From Adiantum capillus-veneris (taxonomy: Eukaryota > Streptophyta > Polypodiopsida > Polypodiales > Pteridaceae), in the NCBI GenBank assembly GCA_014529385.2, contig CM043955.1, forward strand, positions 134,860,108-134,924,107: 64,000 bases of DNA, given 5' to 3'. Position numbers and translations under genes: made by a program. The notes beneath the pieces were generated by a model, which was not told the DNA's origin, made no database searches, and saw only the letters and a program-made list of their open reading frames with translations. Below are positions 31,981-43,309 of the stretch, in pieces (the first letter of the stretch is position 1; the number at the start of each line of letters is the position of its first letter).

Positions 31981-32085
31981 TTCTTTCCCTTGCCCCTATC
32001 CTCTCCACCTCGTCCATACCCAACCCCTAGATCACTCCCTCTCGCCCCTATCCACCCCTTCCCTCCACCCACCCCCTAGCCCCAT
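31695..32085 (+). repeat. C-rich minisatellite with 33-bp poly-C
   Basis: Irregular CTCGCCCCTA/CACCCCCTA units with poly-C at 31948-31980. The sister element carries the same tract at the same place (47481-47800, minus strand). The Pro-rich ORFs here are artefacts. The G-rich complement has many G3-5 runs. Confidence 0.85.
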
Positions 32086-32453
32086 ATTTACTTTTTTGCA
32101 TATTTTGAGAATTTCTCTTGTGTACACTCCCCTAGAAGACCAATTGTGGTAGCAAACTCCTCGTCCTTTTGGCTCCATTTACACTAGCTTTGTGACTTTT
32201 TGGGATTTTGTTCAGGCTTGGGCCTTCTTTCAGTTTCTACTTGTTGTACAACCTATCTCATTGTGGTAGGGCTGCCCATGCAAATATCTACATTTTATCA
32301 TTGGTCCCTTTCTCTTCGACACTCAATATCTTCTCCACACATCAATTTCTTGAGGTGGGTTGGGCTGTATTTTGTCCTGCTAGTTGAAGTGTTCTCTCTC
32401 ATAAAGACGGTGAGTGGTCTTGTGGCGGGCAACTTATAGCAGGGCTACAGCGT

Positions 32454-33102
32454 CATTGGGAAGGGCCGCAGCAGACGCACAGCTTCTTCTTCTACTTTCG
32501 GCTACCTGCTCAGCAACTTCAACTCTTGGTTTTGGCTATTTCTCAACATGCAGCCTCTGCTTTTGCTGGACACCTTCTGCTTCATACTGAGCCGCATCTT
32601 CTTGTACTGTAGCTAATTCTTCTGCACAGCAGCTTCCAGGTCATCATCTTCTGCTATTGCTTCCAGCAACCTGATTTGCAAAACGTTGCAGGAAGCTATG
32701 CAACTATGGTCGCTTTGCTTCTCATAGTTCTTTCTTTTGCAGGCTGTTCCTTTATCACCATAGTTGGTTTTTTTTTTAACAACCAACACATGGAAATTTC
32801 TGGTTGCACCATTCAAATTATCGCTAATGGTAAAATCTGCTCATAATGCCCAGCCGTACTGCATACTCCAATGCTTTACTTGCACAAGTAAGATGATGAT
32901 ATCCATATTGGTGCACCAACTGGGAAGGCCTTACTTCAAAGGCTTTTGGAAAGATATCACTTATGTGCTCTATAATCGACAAAAAGATCGGTGAGAATAG
33001 TCCAATGCCGAATCATCGAGCCATTGAATGCACTTATCCATGATCATCTTCCTTGAGTCCTCGTGTACGTAACGAGTTTATTCAAACAAAAAGCTTTTTT
33101 GG
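32454..33102. other. No gene seen
   Basis: Spacer with CT-rich stretches and a T-run; no motif recognised. Confidence 0.5.
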
Positions 33103-33110
33103 ACTTTGAT

Positions 33111-33842
33111 CAGGGTTGTCACGTTCGACGTACGGGACGTTCCGTATCATACCGTACGACTCGTACGTTTCGTACATGAGTCGCCCGTTTTTTTTTTCTT
33201 TTTTTTTTTTTTTTTGGCGGGACGTTTTTTGGTGTGGGAATGTTTTGCATCTCGACTGCATTTGAACAAGAACCCAATGGCTGCATTGGCTCAAACCACC
33301 ATGACCTATGTGCGACGAGGCTTAGGTAGCGGATCTACTATGGCCGCCACCACTTTGGAGATCATGATTCTTCTTTCTTCTGACATTACCATTTCCAATG
33401 TCCATGGACAGATCTTTCATGTTCTAACTTGTAAGACTTAAGTTACAAGTATTTAGTACTAAGCAGTGTTAGAAAAAAGCCGAGGTCTAGTGTATTTTAA
33501 CCTGTTGAAATTATAAAATCCCGGGTAGATTTTGAGCTTGCCTCTAAGAAAACCGGCAAATTTACTCAAATTTTAGTGTAATTACCGGCAAAAGCTTCAA
33601 ATTTTGACCTGAAAACTCAAGTTTTCCCTTATTTTGATCGGTTAGGAAAAATGTTTGTTTCTAGCCCTGGTACTAAGTACTAAGGTCGATGTCATGACTC
33701 ATATGATCTATCATGTGTAAGACGCATTATTTTTTTTTGCATCGTACATTACGTCACCGTACGTCTAATTTTTTTTAGTTCGATTAGTACCGCACGTCTT
33801 CGTACGTGTACCCGTCGTACGAGACCGTACGTGTCAACTATG
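33111..33842. mobile_element. hAT-like non-autonomous element, 732 bp, CGTACG-rich ends
   Basis: Ends CAGGGTTGTCACGT and (reverse complement of right end) CATAGTTGACACGT match at 10 of 14 positions and 13 of 17 over the first 17. Flanks show an 8-bp duplication with one mismatch: ACTTTGAT at 33103-33110 and ACTTTGAC at 33843-33850. Eight-base duplications and CA-start termini are hAT features. Both ends are unusually dense in CGTACG. No transposase inside. A second MITE sits within it. Confidence 0.75.
33464..33669. mobile_element. hAT-like MITE, 206 bp, nested
   Basis: Terminal inverted repeats CAGTGTTAGAAAAAA and CAGGGCTAGAAACAA (12 of 15) with a perfect 8-bp target duplication GTACTAAG at 33456-33463 and 33670-33677. 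Inserted in the 732-bp element. Confidence 0.85.
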
Positions 33843-33850
33843 ACTTTGAC

Positions 33851-34949
33851 ATAATATCACACTTGACAAGAGACCATATCTGAGATGCCACACTCACATG
33901 CTGTACTCTATACATAAGTTTCAAATAGAGGCTTTAGGAGAGAGGATAGTGCTTATGAGTAGCATGCAATATGGTATCCATGAGCGAGCTTGACCTCTGC
34001 AAGGGAGGGTTCGCAACCTCACAGTATCTGCAAACTAAGGAAGGGAAAATTACCAAAATTGACACACATACCTTCAAAGAAGAATTGACTAAGATTAAAG
34101 AGGAGAAGCCAAAAAGGATGGTGGATGTTGGAATCTAGCTTACAATCATGAAGACTTCAACTATTTGTCTTTACAAGTTTTCATGAGGTTCTAAGAAGAC
34201 ACTAAAGTCTTTAATTAGTATGCCAAGCTATACTAACTCCACTTGCAGCATGGATATGGATTGACTGTTGAGTAAGTGTCAAAAGTCTTAATCATCAGAG
34301 ACTTCGAAAAGAGTTGTAGGAATTATAAGATCCTTGCTTCAATGCTGGGACAGCAATTGGAATTCTCAACATAGGCCTTCATGTACGTTAGTTGAGAAGC
34401 ATTGGCAAGGGAACAATATAGTTGTATCTTTTGAAGAATTTACTTGACACAAATACAGAGAAGAACTAGTCCTTGAAAGTTTTGTTTTTTTTTTAATAAA
34501 TCCATTTGTCCTTACGGATTTCAGTAAAGTGCCATTGGATGGCTAAAGCATATACTTACAATCACTCTGCCTCAAATCCAAGACCAGAGCATTAGCAGGT
34601 CACAATGAGGATGGGCCTTCCAAGGGAAAATCAAAGATGATAAGAGGGTTCAATTTGTATCATCCCATGGCTCCGTCAGCCTCTTCTTGTACTTCTGATT
34701 GTATGAGGTGCTTGGAAACAGTGTCCCTGATCATGGAAATGCCCAAAAGGATTCTGATTGTTTTTTAAAACCTGTTCTATTCTTTTCAATTCTCTATCTA
34801 TCATATGGATTTTGATCACAATCGACTTTCATTGTGACTGCAATTGAAAATTTCGTGATTTCAAGTGCAACTTAGGACAAGGTAGTTCTGCCTACTCATA
34901 GCACCTCTGTTCACATCAACTATCTGGATGGTGAAGCATCCCACGTCTG
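33851..34949. other. No recognisable gene
   Basis: AT-rich sequence with short ORFs only; no motif found. Confidence 0.5.
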
Positions 34950-35393
34950 TCATTTTTCTCGCAACCATGGGTAATTTTGTATGTCTGTATATTCATCATC
35001 AAACATGTCATCCGCCCCATGCTTATGTAACTTATCATCATAGTCGGTTGGCTGTTTCCTGCCTGTGTGCTTCTTAATATGAGATTCAATCATTTCATCA
35101 TGCATTTGCCCTTGTGAATCCATCCCTATTTTCATGTCGTGCGTGACATTAACAGTTTGATCTTCATTTTTGGTGGCTTTCTCACAGATGCATGATGAAG
35201 GATTTTCAAAAAACTGGCCTCTTCCAGGTCGCATGTCCATTGGCTCACCCAAAAAGCCCTTTCGATATTTGTTCACTTTTCCTCTGAAAGCTTCCCATGT
35301 CATATTCTGCCTGGCTAAAAACAGTGACTTAAGCTTCTTTGCATTGGGTCGAATGGTTCGCTTATGACCAAAGTAACGCCTGTCCCAGAAATG
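34950..35393 (-). CDS. Unidentified exon-like ORF
   Basis: I do not recognise this protein. On the minus strand a pyrimidine tract (35403-35414) and an AG at about 35380 form a good splice acceptor, and the frame after it is open for about 140 residues. It is basic first (YFGHKRTIRPNAKKLKSLFL, ARQNMTWEAFRGKVNKYRKG), then polar and acidic (DMFDDEYTDIQNY), ending at 34950. Composition looks like real coding sequence rather than repeat. It might be the last exon of a host gene or captured fragment. No upstream exon was identified. Confidence 0.35.
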   Translation of the reverse strand, partial: HFWDRRYFGHKRTIRPNAKKLKSLFLARQNMTWEAFRGKVNKYRKGFLGEPMDMRPGRGQFFENPSSCICEKATKNEDQTVNVTHDMKIGMDSQGQMHDEMIESHIKKHTGRKQPTDYDDKLHKHGADDMFDDEYTDIQNYPWLREK

Positions 35394-35549
35394 GTTGTTA
35401 AAGAAAAAAAAAAACAATCATAAATTTTAATACACAAACACACTCAAAAGGGGAAGGGGAAAAACAGAAAACAAGCCTAGAATACAGATACAGAAGCTAT
35501 CAATTTCTCTCAATGGGGCATCTATTACTCGAAGATGTCTCTCTGCATC

Positions 35550-36279
35550 AGTAAGAGAGGAGGAAGGCAGATAGAGTGAAAGAAAGGAAGGAAGCTTTAC
35601 TAGTGTCTTCTGGAGGCCAAAATCGGTCTGTGAAAGGGATCGATATACATGTGTGTGTCCGCTGCCTATCAAGAAAGAAGAACAAAGCATACAAGATAAC
35701 ACCGCTACAAACAGAGAAAAACTAGAAAGACTTACATGGGTGGTGGGGGATAAAGGCATGGAGCTCTAAACTTCAAGGGCCAAAGAAACAATATGCTTGG
35801 GCACTACCGCCATTACATTCATGTGACTATCAATCTATATTCTAGCTCCATCCAGTACCAAAGTGTGGGTGTTGAATATCATGCATAGGTGGGTAAGGGG
35901 TCAAGAGTCCACATAACGTAGAATCAGGATCTGAAAAAGCCTGTTGCACACTCTCCTGCCTCGCCTGCTTATGTTTTGCACTCATCTCTATGATCTCTCA
36001 TTTGTGTAGCCTTGACGCATGGTATTACAGTGCTTGAGGTCGTCATCTACCGGACTGAAAGACCTCTTCCTGCTGTAGTGAGACTCCTCTTGGGTTTGTA
36101 GGTGGGTCTGCATCGGTAGCCCTCTCTAAACAGTTCGTAAGCTGTAGCCCTCCATCAGGGGCGCTGGGTGACTGGAGAAGTGACTCTCTATGCCTCTGTA
36201 TATCAAGCATTAAGTGGCCCAGCTGTCTCTGATCTCTCAGCTGCCTGAACTCCGTGAGTGTAGTATGCACCCAGAACAT
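35550..36279 (-). pseudogene. LINE 3' end and C-terminal fragment (divergent subfamily)
   Basis: Minus-strand piece of a LINE related to the copies at 40-64 kb. The 36279-36043 ORF has RDQRQLGHLMLDIQRHRESL, aligning with YQDQRCLGLYLLELHRHRD of copy 41153-43110. Its 3' end near 35590 shows the family tail (GGCCTCCAGAAGAC...) followed by a (GGAA)-type microsatellite. 5'-truncated and decayed. Confidence 0.55.
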
Positions 36280-36659
36280 CTACAGTCCCTGTGCTCTGTT
36301 AAGCTCTGCATACATAGTGCTCCTTGCTGTATCATTCCACCGAACAGCACTAGCGTGAAGCTCAGCCAGCCTCGATCTCTATTCTGTGTGATAATATTCT
36401 GGTTTAGTCAATCACAACATGGCAGTAGATGCTATGTCTACCTCCATGTATTTTGGTTTCTGAATGTATGCCTCCTCTAATAAAGTCAAAAACCGACCTC
36501 TGTAGTACAGCATCTTTGGTGGAAGAGGATGCAATCCATCTCTCTAATGTAGAGTTGCCAAAGATCTATCCAAGGACCCAATTCCTCTCATGATGTGAGA
36601 AGTGAGAGAAAGGGGAGCAGTGCTCACCTCTATGCACTGTTAACCCTCTACATCCCATT

Positions 36660-37270
36660 ATATCGTATGGGTCTTTTATCTGGAGCTAAGAGCGTTGTCA
36701 GCCATTCACTTGTAAATGGTACATTGCAAGTTCAATGGAATCAGCTGAGCATTAAGTCCACTGTGGTTGTCTCCATTATCTCCTGTTCTTGGTGTATTCA
36801 ATTGTTTATTTAGTTGTTCACTGTATTGCTATATTAGTCTTCTCTTTGTGAGCAAGATTTCGTGCACACTGCATTGAGAGGCACCCGCACTAAAGAGCAC
36901 ACTACACAGCTTATTTTTCCTCTACAACTGCTCTCATTTTGGGCACGCCCGGTGCAACCTCATTTGAAATCTCACTGGGACTTGGTTGCTCAGCACATTG
37001 AATCTGGTCTTGTCGAAATCGATCGACTAGTCTAAGCTAGTCTAACGTCAGTCTTGGTCTACTGCTTGTCCAAGCTGGTCTAATGCTAGACTTCATCACT
37101 ACTGGACATGGTCTACGTCAGTCTTGGTCTACAACTCATGTCTGCTGCTGGTCTTGGTATACTGCTAGTCTAAGCTGGTTGGCTTGGAGGAGCTGCTCTA
37201 AAAGCTAGACCTCATGTGCTGGGCCCTGAGCATGGTCTCGTTAGCTGGTCTGCTCACTGCAAGTCACTTT
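36660..37270 (+). mobile_element. LTR end and leader remnant of the gag-protease family
   Basis: The part up to about 36926 resembles the 3' part of the LTR of 46638-52023 (GCACACTGCATTGAGAGGCAC vs GCACATTGCACTGAGGAGCAC, ending CTACA). It is followed by the shared leader motif CTCATTTTGGGCACGCCCGG. After that come repeats of GGTCTA/AAGCTGGTCTAA (36995-37215), as in the leader at 51090-51330. No gag follows. The start of the LTR could not be placed. Confidence 0.6.
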
Positions 37271-37309
37271 GTTGGGCTAATGGTAATCCCCAAAGATAAA
37301 TACTTTCTA

Positions 37310-37773
37310 GGAAAAATTACCAAAATAACCTTCAAATTTCTGGAAATTCCCAAAATACCCCTCAAATTTGGACAAATCTTCCAATATGCTCTTGTATTTT
37401 ACCAAAATTCCTAATATACCCCTTAAATTTTTTCAAAATTCCCAAAATACCCCTCAAATTCTGTAAAACATCTCTCAATACAATACATTTTGTAAAAACA
37501 ATTGTGCTCTAAACATTTGGCATGTTAGAATAAGTATTTTTAAGGTTCTTTTGGACACAAGCCATGAAATGACTCGTGAGTTTCACAAGCAAATGTCATT
37601 TTTCTTAGTCCAATGGTTATAATCTTTTAAAAACAGGTATTCTTAGTATCGCAAAGAATCCATTATGTGAGAATGGAAGCATTCTAGGTAAAGAAAGTAC
37701 AAGGGAATTTTCAAAATTAGAGAGTTAATTTTGAGAATTTCCAAAATTTCAGGGGTATTTAGGTAATTTTTCC
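37310..37773. mobile_element. Mutator-like MITE, 464 bp
   Basis: Terminal inverted repeats of about 47 bp start GGAAAAATTACC at both ends and are roughly 80% identical. A perfect 9-bp target duplication TACTTTCTA is at 37301-37309 and 37774-37782; nine-base duplications are typical of Mutator elements. No coding sequence inside; it consists largely of AAATTCCCAAAATACCCC-like units. Confidence 0.85.
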
Positions 37774-37975
37774 TACTTTCTAATAGAATCCACATGCTTC
37801 CTACAGAAAGTAAACCAAATATGCAGACCTCATCGCCCAAGGAACTGAGCTTTCAAAAACCATAAAATTTTTAAATATTCACTTTTGGATCTCTATCTGT
37901 GCAAAAGGCCTATATTTCGTTTTTATGGTCATATAGTCCTTTGAGTGAGTCTCATATAAGTCCTATGTCATTCGT

Positions 37976-38440
37976 ATGAAAAGCGGGCATCCCTTTGTTT
38001 CACCGATATTGTTGGTAACTCCTTTTGATTTACCTCCAAGGGTCCACACCCTGCCAATCATAGTCTCATATGAGGCATACATAATCACCCCATCGCATCT
38101 CTATCGGGACCCCAGTCTTCTCATCAATCCCGCACGTGGCACAGTATCAATTGCTTTGCAAAGATCCAACAACCAGCATTTACTTCATGCTCGACCCTCC
38201 TCAATGATTTCTCTCAGCATAAAAATACAGTCTACACCCAGCTTAATGCACTGATCTCAAATCGTGCACCATTGCCCAATTACTCAAAGATTGCTCTACA
38301 ATCAATCCATACATCTTGGCAATAATGGTCCTATATGGGGGGGGGAGAAGAAGAAGAAGAAGCCCGTTTTCAAGCAACGACCTGTGGAGTCGGTGGAAAC
38401 CCCTCCGTAGGCCCACAAACACAGCAGCATGCCCCTTCAC
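37976..38440 (-). pseudogene. Possible LINE reverse-transcriptase fragment
   Basis: The minus strand reads YRTIIAKMYGLIVEQSLSNW and WAMVHDLRSVH, which resembles the RT block YRAIMIGHTLARLYASILEQ of the LINE at 45129-57553. Further frames carry weak traces of the next motif. Heavily decayed. Confidence 0.4.
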
Positions 38441-38682
38441 TAAGCTATTGAGCTTTTCACTGCTAGCATCGGAACGTCTAACCTTTTGCCTTGCCGATCA
38501 AAGCGATGAGGATCCGTTTGCATGGCAGAAGCAGCTTGAGTCTTGACTGGTCTGCGAGCTCTGTGAGAGAAGAAAAGTGATTCGAATTCAATGCACAACG
38601 TTGCACATGTGCTCAAAACAGCCGGTGGTTTCTCCTTCGCTCACGCTCAATCAGCATGTCATCGTGATAGGCACATATGCGC

Positions 38683-39492
<810 letters not shown>

Positions 39493-39537
39493 CTATTTGT
39501 GTACCCTAGATATCCACACAGAGATAGATAGATAGAT

Positions 39538-40743
39538 TGAATTATCGTCCACGGAGGTCATATATGACCTATGGGACCGAAAACAAGACATTACAAAAGG
39601 TCTTTCCAAGCAAGGAGATTGTGAGCTACATCTCAGTTAAGGACTCAGGGTCCAGTGAGGGGGTAAAAAAGAAAGGGGGAGATAAGATGAACAAAACCTA
39701 TAAAAGAGGAGGTGAGGACGGAGCTGTTTGGGGAGTTCGAAACTCCTGGATAATGGCTTTACCTCCTCGATAGACTGCCCATTTCTCTACTTCGCGTGCT
39801 TCTTGCATTTTTTGCAGTTCTGCTTTCTTCTGTTTGAGTTGAGCGGATGTAAGATCTTCTGTAAACCACATTTTAGTGTCCTTGAGAAGCCTTGATTGCT
39901 GAAGGAGTTTGATTCGGTCGCCTTGGTCTTGAAAGTGAGGATTGCATGGTTGGTGCGATGTTTGTCTGTAAGAGAGGTAATTGTTACTAGATCTCATTGT
40001 ACCATGTGGAGTGTTTGAATGTGGGCGAGGGATTCATAAAATTTGAGGTCCCCCTCCCCTTTCTAGTCGCTTGGGAGCCCACCAATGCGATCGTTGAGGG
40101 CGATATCTTCTTGTCATTGTTGTTCGCATAGCGTGGATGCCACACGATCTTCCACCTTGAGGGAGATTACCTCTTGCACTTGAGTCTTCACCTCTTTGAC
40201 GAGGGTTGTCTCTACTTCCAACTTTGCTTCATTAAACTTGACTTCCATCAATTGCAACTCAACCTTCTTGCCGTTCTCCACCGTGGCGAACCGAGCCTCG
40301 AAGGCCGCAAGTCTCTGTTTCAGCTCGTCATTTTCCTTGAGAAGTCTTTCGACTTCTATTTGGAGGCGGGCAAAGCTGTCCATCTTTGGGGGTGTTGCCA
40401 CGACCCCAACGAAACTAGGCTTACCTCGGTCGAGTGTCCATGGGCAGGCTTCTTATGGTGGAGCTTGGGACGAGGTTAGGGTTATAGACGGGCCACTATT
40501 AATGTGCCAATATTAATACGGACGGACTAAGAGAAGCAGGTCACGAGTTAAGCGTGTGGATGTGTAGGTCGCAGAGGTGCAGGTCATGGTGTGCAGGTCG
40601 CAGGCTGCATTGAGGGGCAGGGCAAGGCTGTGGCTTAAGTTGAATTAACCCCTCCCCACAGGGCAGCCCCTCGCCAAGGGGGAGGTTGAGGGCGGCGGGA
40701 CAGGACGACGACTGCGAGGGTGTGCAGGTTATGGGCTAGGGTT
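39538..40743 (-). mobile_element. ORF1-only LINE derivative
   Basis: Minus strand: GC-rich leader from about 40743, ORF1 start at 40401, and a 3' end at about 39538 with the family tail (GGTCCCATAGGTCATATATG) and a short (GATA)n at 39525-39537. No endonuclease or RT lies between ORF1 and the tail. It is about 1.2 kb. Its 5' end lies directly on the (GA)n tail of the LINE copy to its right. Confidence 0.6.
39698..40401 (-). pseudogene. LINE ORF1 (coiled coil plus C-terminal RNA-binding part)
   Basis: ATG at 40401. Residues 10-90 form a strong coiled coil (LQIEVERLLKENDELKQRLA, FNEAKLEVETTLVKEVK) ending at 40114. After a frame change, 39997-39698 encodes the C-terminal domain: RLLKDTKMWFTEDLTSAQLK, KKAELQKMQEAREVEKWAVY, GGKAIIQEFRTP. 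Coiled coil followed by such a domain is the plan of trimeric L1-type ORF1 proteins that coat LINE RNA. Confidence 0.7.
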
Positions 40744-41527
40744 AGAGAGAGAGAGAGAGAAAATGAAATGAAATGTTATATTAACGTCTTGAAAAGGCCA
40801 GAATGACCTATGAGACCAAACTGATACAATAGTGGTGAATCTGTTACAATGTCTAGGTACCTTAGTACTAAAGTACTAAGTGTGAAAAGTGTGAAAATAA
40901 ATGTGAAAAACTAAATACAAAGTATTAAATAAACTTCTTAGGAGCATTCTAGGTGTCTGGCTAGAATGCTTCTAATCCTTTGTTGTAGTCTCCTCCGATG
41001 AAGTGTGCTTCTGCATCTCGGTCGTGGTCGTCTCGATTTCCTAAGCTCAATCGCCCTGTCAATGAGGGTGTGCCTTTGGTATGAATGTGGGTACTCCTTT
41101 GTGCTGGCTGCTGGCCTCGACTGCGAGGGTGTGCAGGTTATGGGCTAGGGTTAGAGAGAGAGAGAGAGAAAATGAAATGAAATGTTATATTAACGTCTTC
41201 AAAAGGCCAGAATGACCTATGAGACCAAACTGATACAAAAGTGGTCAATCTGTTACAATGTCTGGGTACCTTAGTACTAAAGTACTAAGTGTGAAAAGTG
41301 TGAAAGTGTGAAAATAAATGTGAAAAACTAAATACAAAGTATTAAATAAACTTCTTAGGAGCATTCTAGGTGTCTGGCTAGGATGCTTCTAATCCTTTGT
41401 TGTAGTCTCCTCCGGTGAAGTGTGCTTCTGCATCTCGGTCGTGGTCGTCTCGATTTCCTAAGCTCAATCGCCCTGTCAATGAGGGTGCCTTTGGTATGAA
41501 TGTGGGTACTCCTTTGTGCTGGCTGCT
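40709..41527. repeat. Tandem duplication, 409-bp unit
   Basis: 40709-41117 and 41118-about 41527 are near identical, differing by a 9-bp GTGTGAAA indel, a 2-bp indel and a few substitutions. The unit joins the 3' end of the minus-strand LINE to its (GA)n tail and to the first bases of the ORF1-only element, so it arose after both were in place. Confidence 0.92.
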
Positions 41528-42353
41528 GGCCTCTTGCTTCTCCTTCCACTCCTGCTTCTCTCGATCCGAAGAAATCTGTGATCTGCCTCTGAGGCTGTAG
41601 TGCTCTTTGTCTTCTCATTAGATTATCCCTGTGCCGATGTAGTTCCAATAGGTACAAGCCTAAGCATCTTTGATCTTGGTATTGCATGACTCTATCAAGA
41701 GGTCCAAAGCCTTCTTTAAATAGGCAATGGAAGCGCCCACGTATCTCATAGTATACGGTGCAGTGGCATATGTAGTGTAATTCTGTCTCCGGCTCCATTC
41801 CGCATAACTTGCAAATTCTGCTCTTAGGTGGGATTCCCCTAAATCTGCCAAATTCAATTTCCAACTGGTTTGAGGATGTACGAATCTGACCAATAGCACA
41901 TCTCAAACCATGAGACAGGTGGGTATCCATGTAGGTCGGGCGAATCACAAATCCATCTTCAGATAGCTGTAGGAAGTTTTCTTTGTAGTCGGCCATCTTC
42001 GTGCCCAATTCTTGTGTAGGGTCTACCCGTGTCCTCTTAGTATCCAACTGTATAAGATCTTGACGGATGATTTTATTAATCTCCGTTCGTGTAATTGCCA
42101 GTGATGGAGCCTCAAGAGAGTATTTGAAGGGGGGTAATCTTCCCATAATGAACCCGTGTCTCTCAAACCATGAGGACAGTTGCGCATGCCAGCATGATGT
42201 ATCCCCTTTCATTGCTAATTGTCGAGAGGATTCGAGGGCCAGTCTAGTATATCGGCAATTATTTGTATCCCACAAACCATGTATAAAGGACACCGATCTG
42301 GTAAGAGCTTCAATTTCTATCGGAGGGGCAGCTAGTTCCGCTCGGGTAATCAC
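41355..42353 (-). pseudogene. LINE M1 C-terminal domain with CCHC-type finger
   Basis: 332 open codons after the RT. Conserved across all copies here: RLALESSRQLAMKGDTSCW, a helical segment, YMDTHLSHGLRCAIGQIRTS, then a finger CKLCGMEPETELHYICHC (CX2C...HX3C) comparable to the zf-RVT of L1, RDQRCLGLYLLE-like helix, and a basic C-terminus. Role in template or target binding is inferred. Confidence 0.8.
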
Positions 42354-42454
42354 GTGTGGTACGGAGGCCTTGGCTTAATCATTCGGGAAATCATAGATAC
42401 CAAAGGTCTCTCCATTGACTTCCAATTATCCTGATCCATAGATGGTCCCCAAAT

Positions 42455-43101
42455 CTAGACCCCATAAAGCATAGCCGAAGCCACCACAGTATCAAAGAGC
42501 CAAAGTTTTGTTCGTGGTTCCTGAAACTGCACTTGTGAACACATCCTCTCCAACCCTCCCAAGGCCGCAAAGGCTCTGGACAATCTAGCATCCGCTGCTT
42601 TCTTAAGAGTAAACTTCGGTCCTGCAAATACCACACCAAGGTATGTGTATGCATCTGTGTACTCTACTGTATCCTGGCCATATGCAAATGTAGGTGCTGA
42701 TCTCCTAACCCACTGCGGTGTGGTGTTAAACACCATAACTTTGGTTTTACCAAGTTTACCGACAGTCCACTGTCCTCCGCGAATTTATGTAATGCATCTA
42801 GCTGCCTCTGCATTCCATCTGGTGATTCTGCTATCAATACAATATCATCTGCATACAACAACAAAGGGATCCATGACCCTGCAAGTTGAGCACCTCTGTC
42901 ACCCTCTCTATCAATGTAATCTGATACCTCATCTATGTACATACCAAATAAATTAGGGGACAGTGGGCATCCCTGCTTTACTCCAACGGTGGAATGAACA
43001 ATGTCGGAATCCCCTTCTGGAGTGCGTACATAACCAGTTACTAACCCGTATAAAGCCATGATCCCCCAAATAATCTCTTTGGGGACCCCTAACTCTTGCA
43101 T
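42455..43101 (-). pseudogene. LINE M1 reverse transcriptase (C-terminal half)
   Basis: Starts in LGVPKEIIWGIMALYG, then VKQGCPLSPNLFGMYIDEVS and the catalytic LLYADDIVLIAES with both aspartates kept, then DSGLSVNL. A frameshift follows, and the 42736-42455 frame carries FNTTPQWVRRSAPTFAYGQD and LWLFDTVVASAMLYGV. N-terminal RT motifs were lost by 5' truncation. Confidence 0.85.
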
Positions 43102-43107
43102 CCTAAC

Positions 43108-43110
<3 letters not shown>

Positions 43111-43172
<62 letters not shown>
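43111..43172. repeat. (GA)n microsatellite, LINE tail
   Basis: Uninterrupted GA run between the 5' end of M1 and the 3' tail of M2. Confidence 0.95.
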
Positions 43173-43175
<3 letters not shown>

Positions 43176-43305
43176 GAAATGAAATGATATATTAACGTCT
43201 TCAAAAGGCCAAAATGACCTATGAGACCATCAGATACAAAGTGGTGAGTCTAATACAATGTTTGAAGTACAAGTACAAAAAGTACAAAAAGAGAGAGAGA
43301 GATAC
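43173..43305 (-). mobile_element. LINE copy M2, 3' end only
   Basis: The minus strand reads the 3' UTR and tail (TGGTCTCATAGGTCATTTTG, GCCTTTTGAAGACGTTAATA) into the (CT)n complement at 43111-43172. Only about 130 bp is present before the + strand copy P1 starts. It may be the detached 3' end of copy M3. Confidence 0.7.
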
Positions 43306-43309
43306 ATTT

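Larger units (their letters stand above)
29553..32453 (+). mobile_element. Decayed gag-protease LTR element, 5' end replaced
   Basis: Same family as 46638-52023 but on the + strand and more decayed. Order: gag capsid, zinc knuckles, protease, C-rich minisatellite, then a GGCGGGCAAC tract and a short start of the 3' LTR (TATAGCAGGGCTACAG, about 32432-32453), after which similarity stops. Its 5' LTR and leader are absent; similarity begins about 25 bp before the gag ATG at 29578 and the sequence to the left is unrelated and AT-rich. No target duplication can be given. No integrase or RT between protease and LTR. Confidence 0.75.
41153..43110 (-). mobile_element. LINE copy M1, 5'-truncated in RT
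   Basis: Minus-strand non-LTR element with microsatellite tail. It starts abruptly at about 43105 in mid-RT, next to the (GA)n tail of another copy, and runs through RT, linker and C-terminal finger domain to a 3' UTR and conserved tail (ACGTCTTCAAAAGGCC... on + strand) ending in (GA)n at 41153-41171. RT motif style (DFRKAFDTVP in sister copies) and the microsatellite tail separate it from the L1 at 6150-12813; an I- or RTE-like clade is likely. Confidence 0.8.

Noticed and set aside
31689-32030. Proline-rich ORFs in C-rich DNA
   Set aside because: Produced by the C-rich minisatellite; the matching minus-strand ORFs at 47547-47815 have the same cause.
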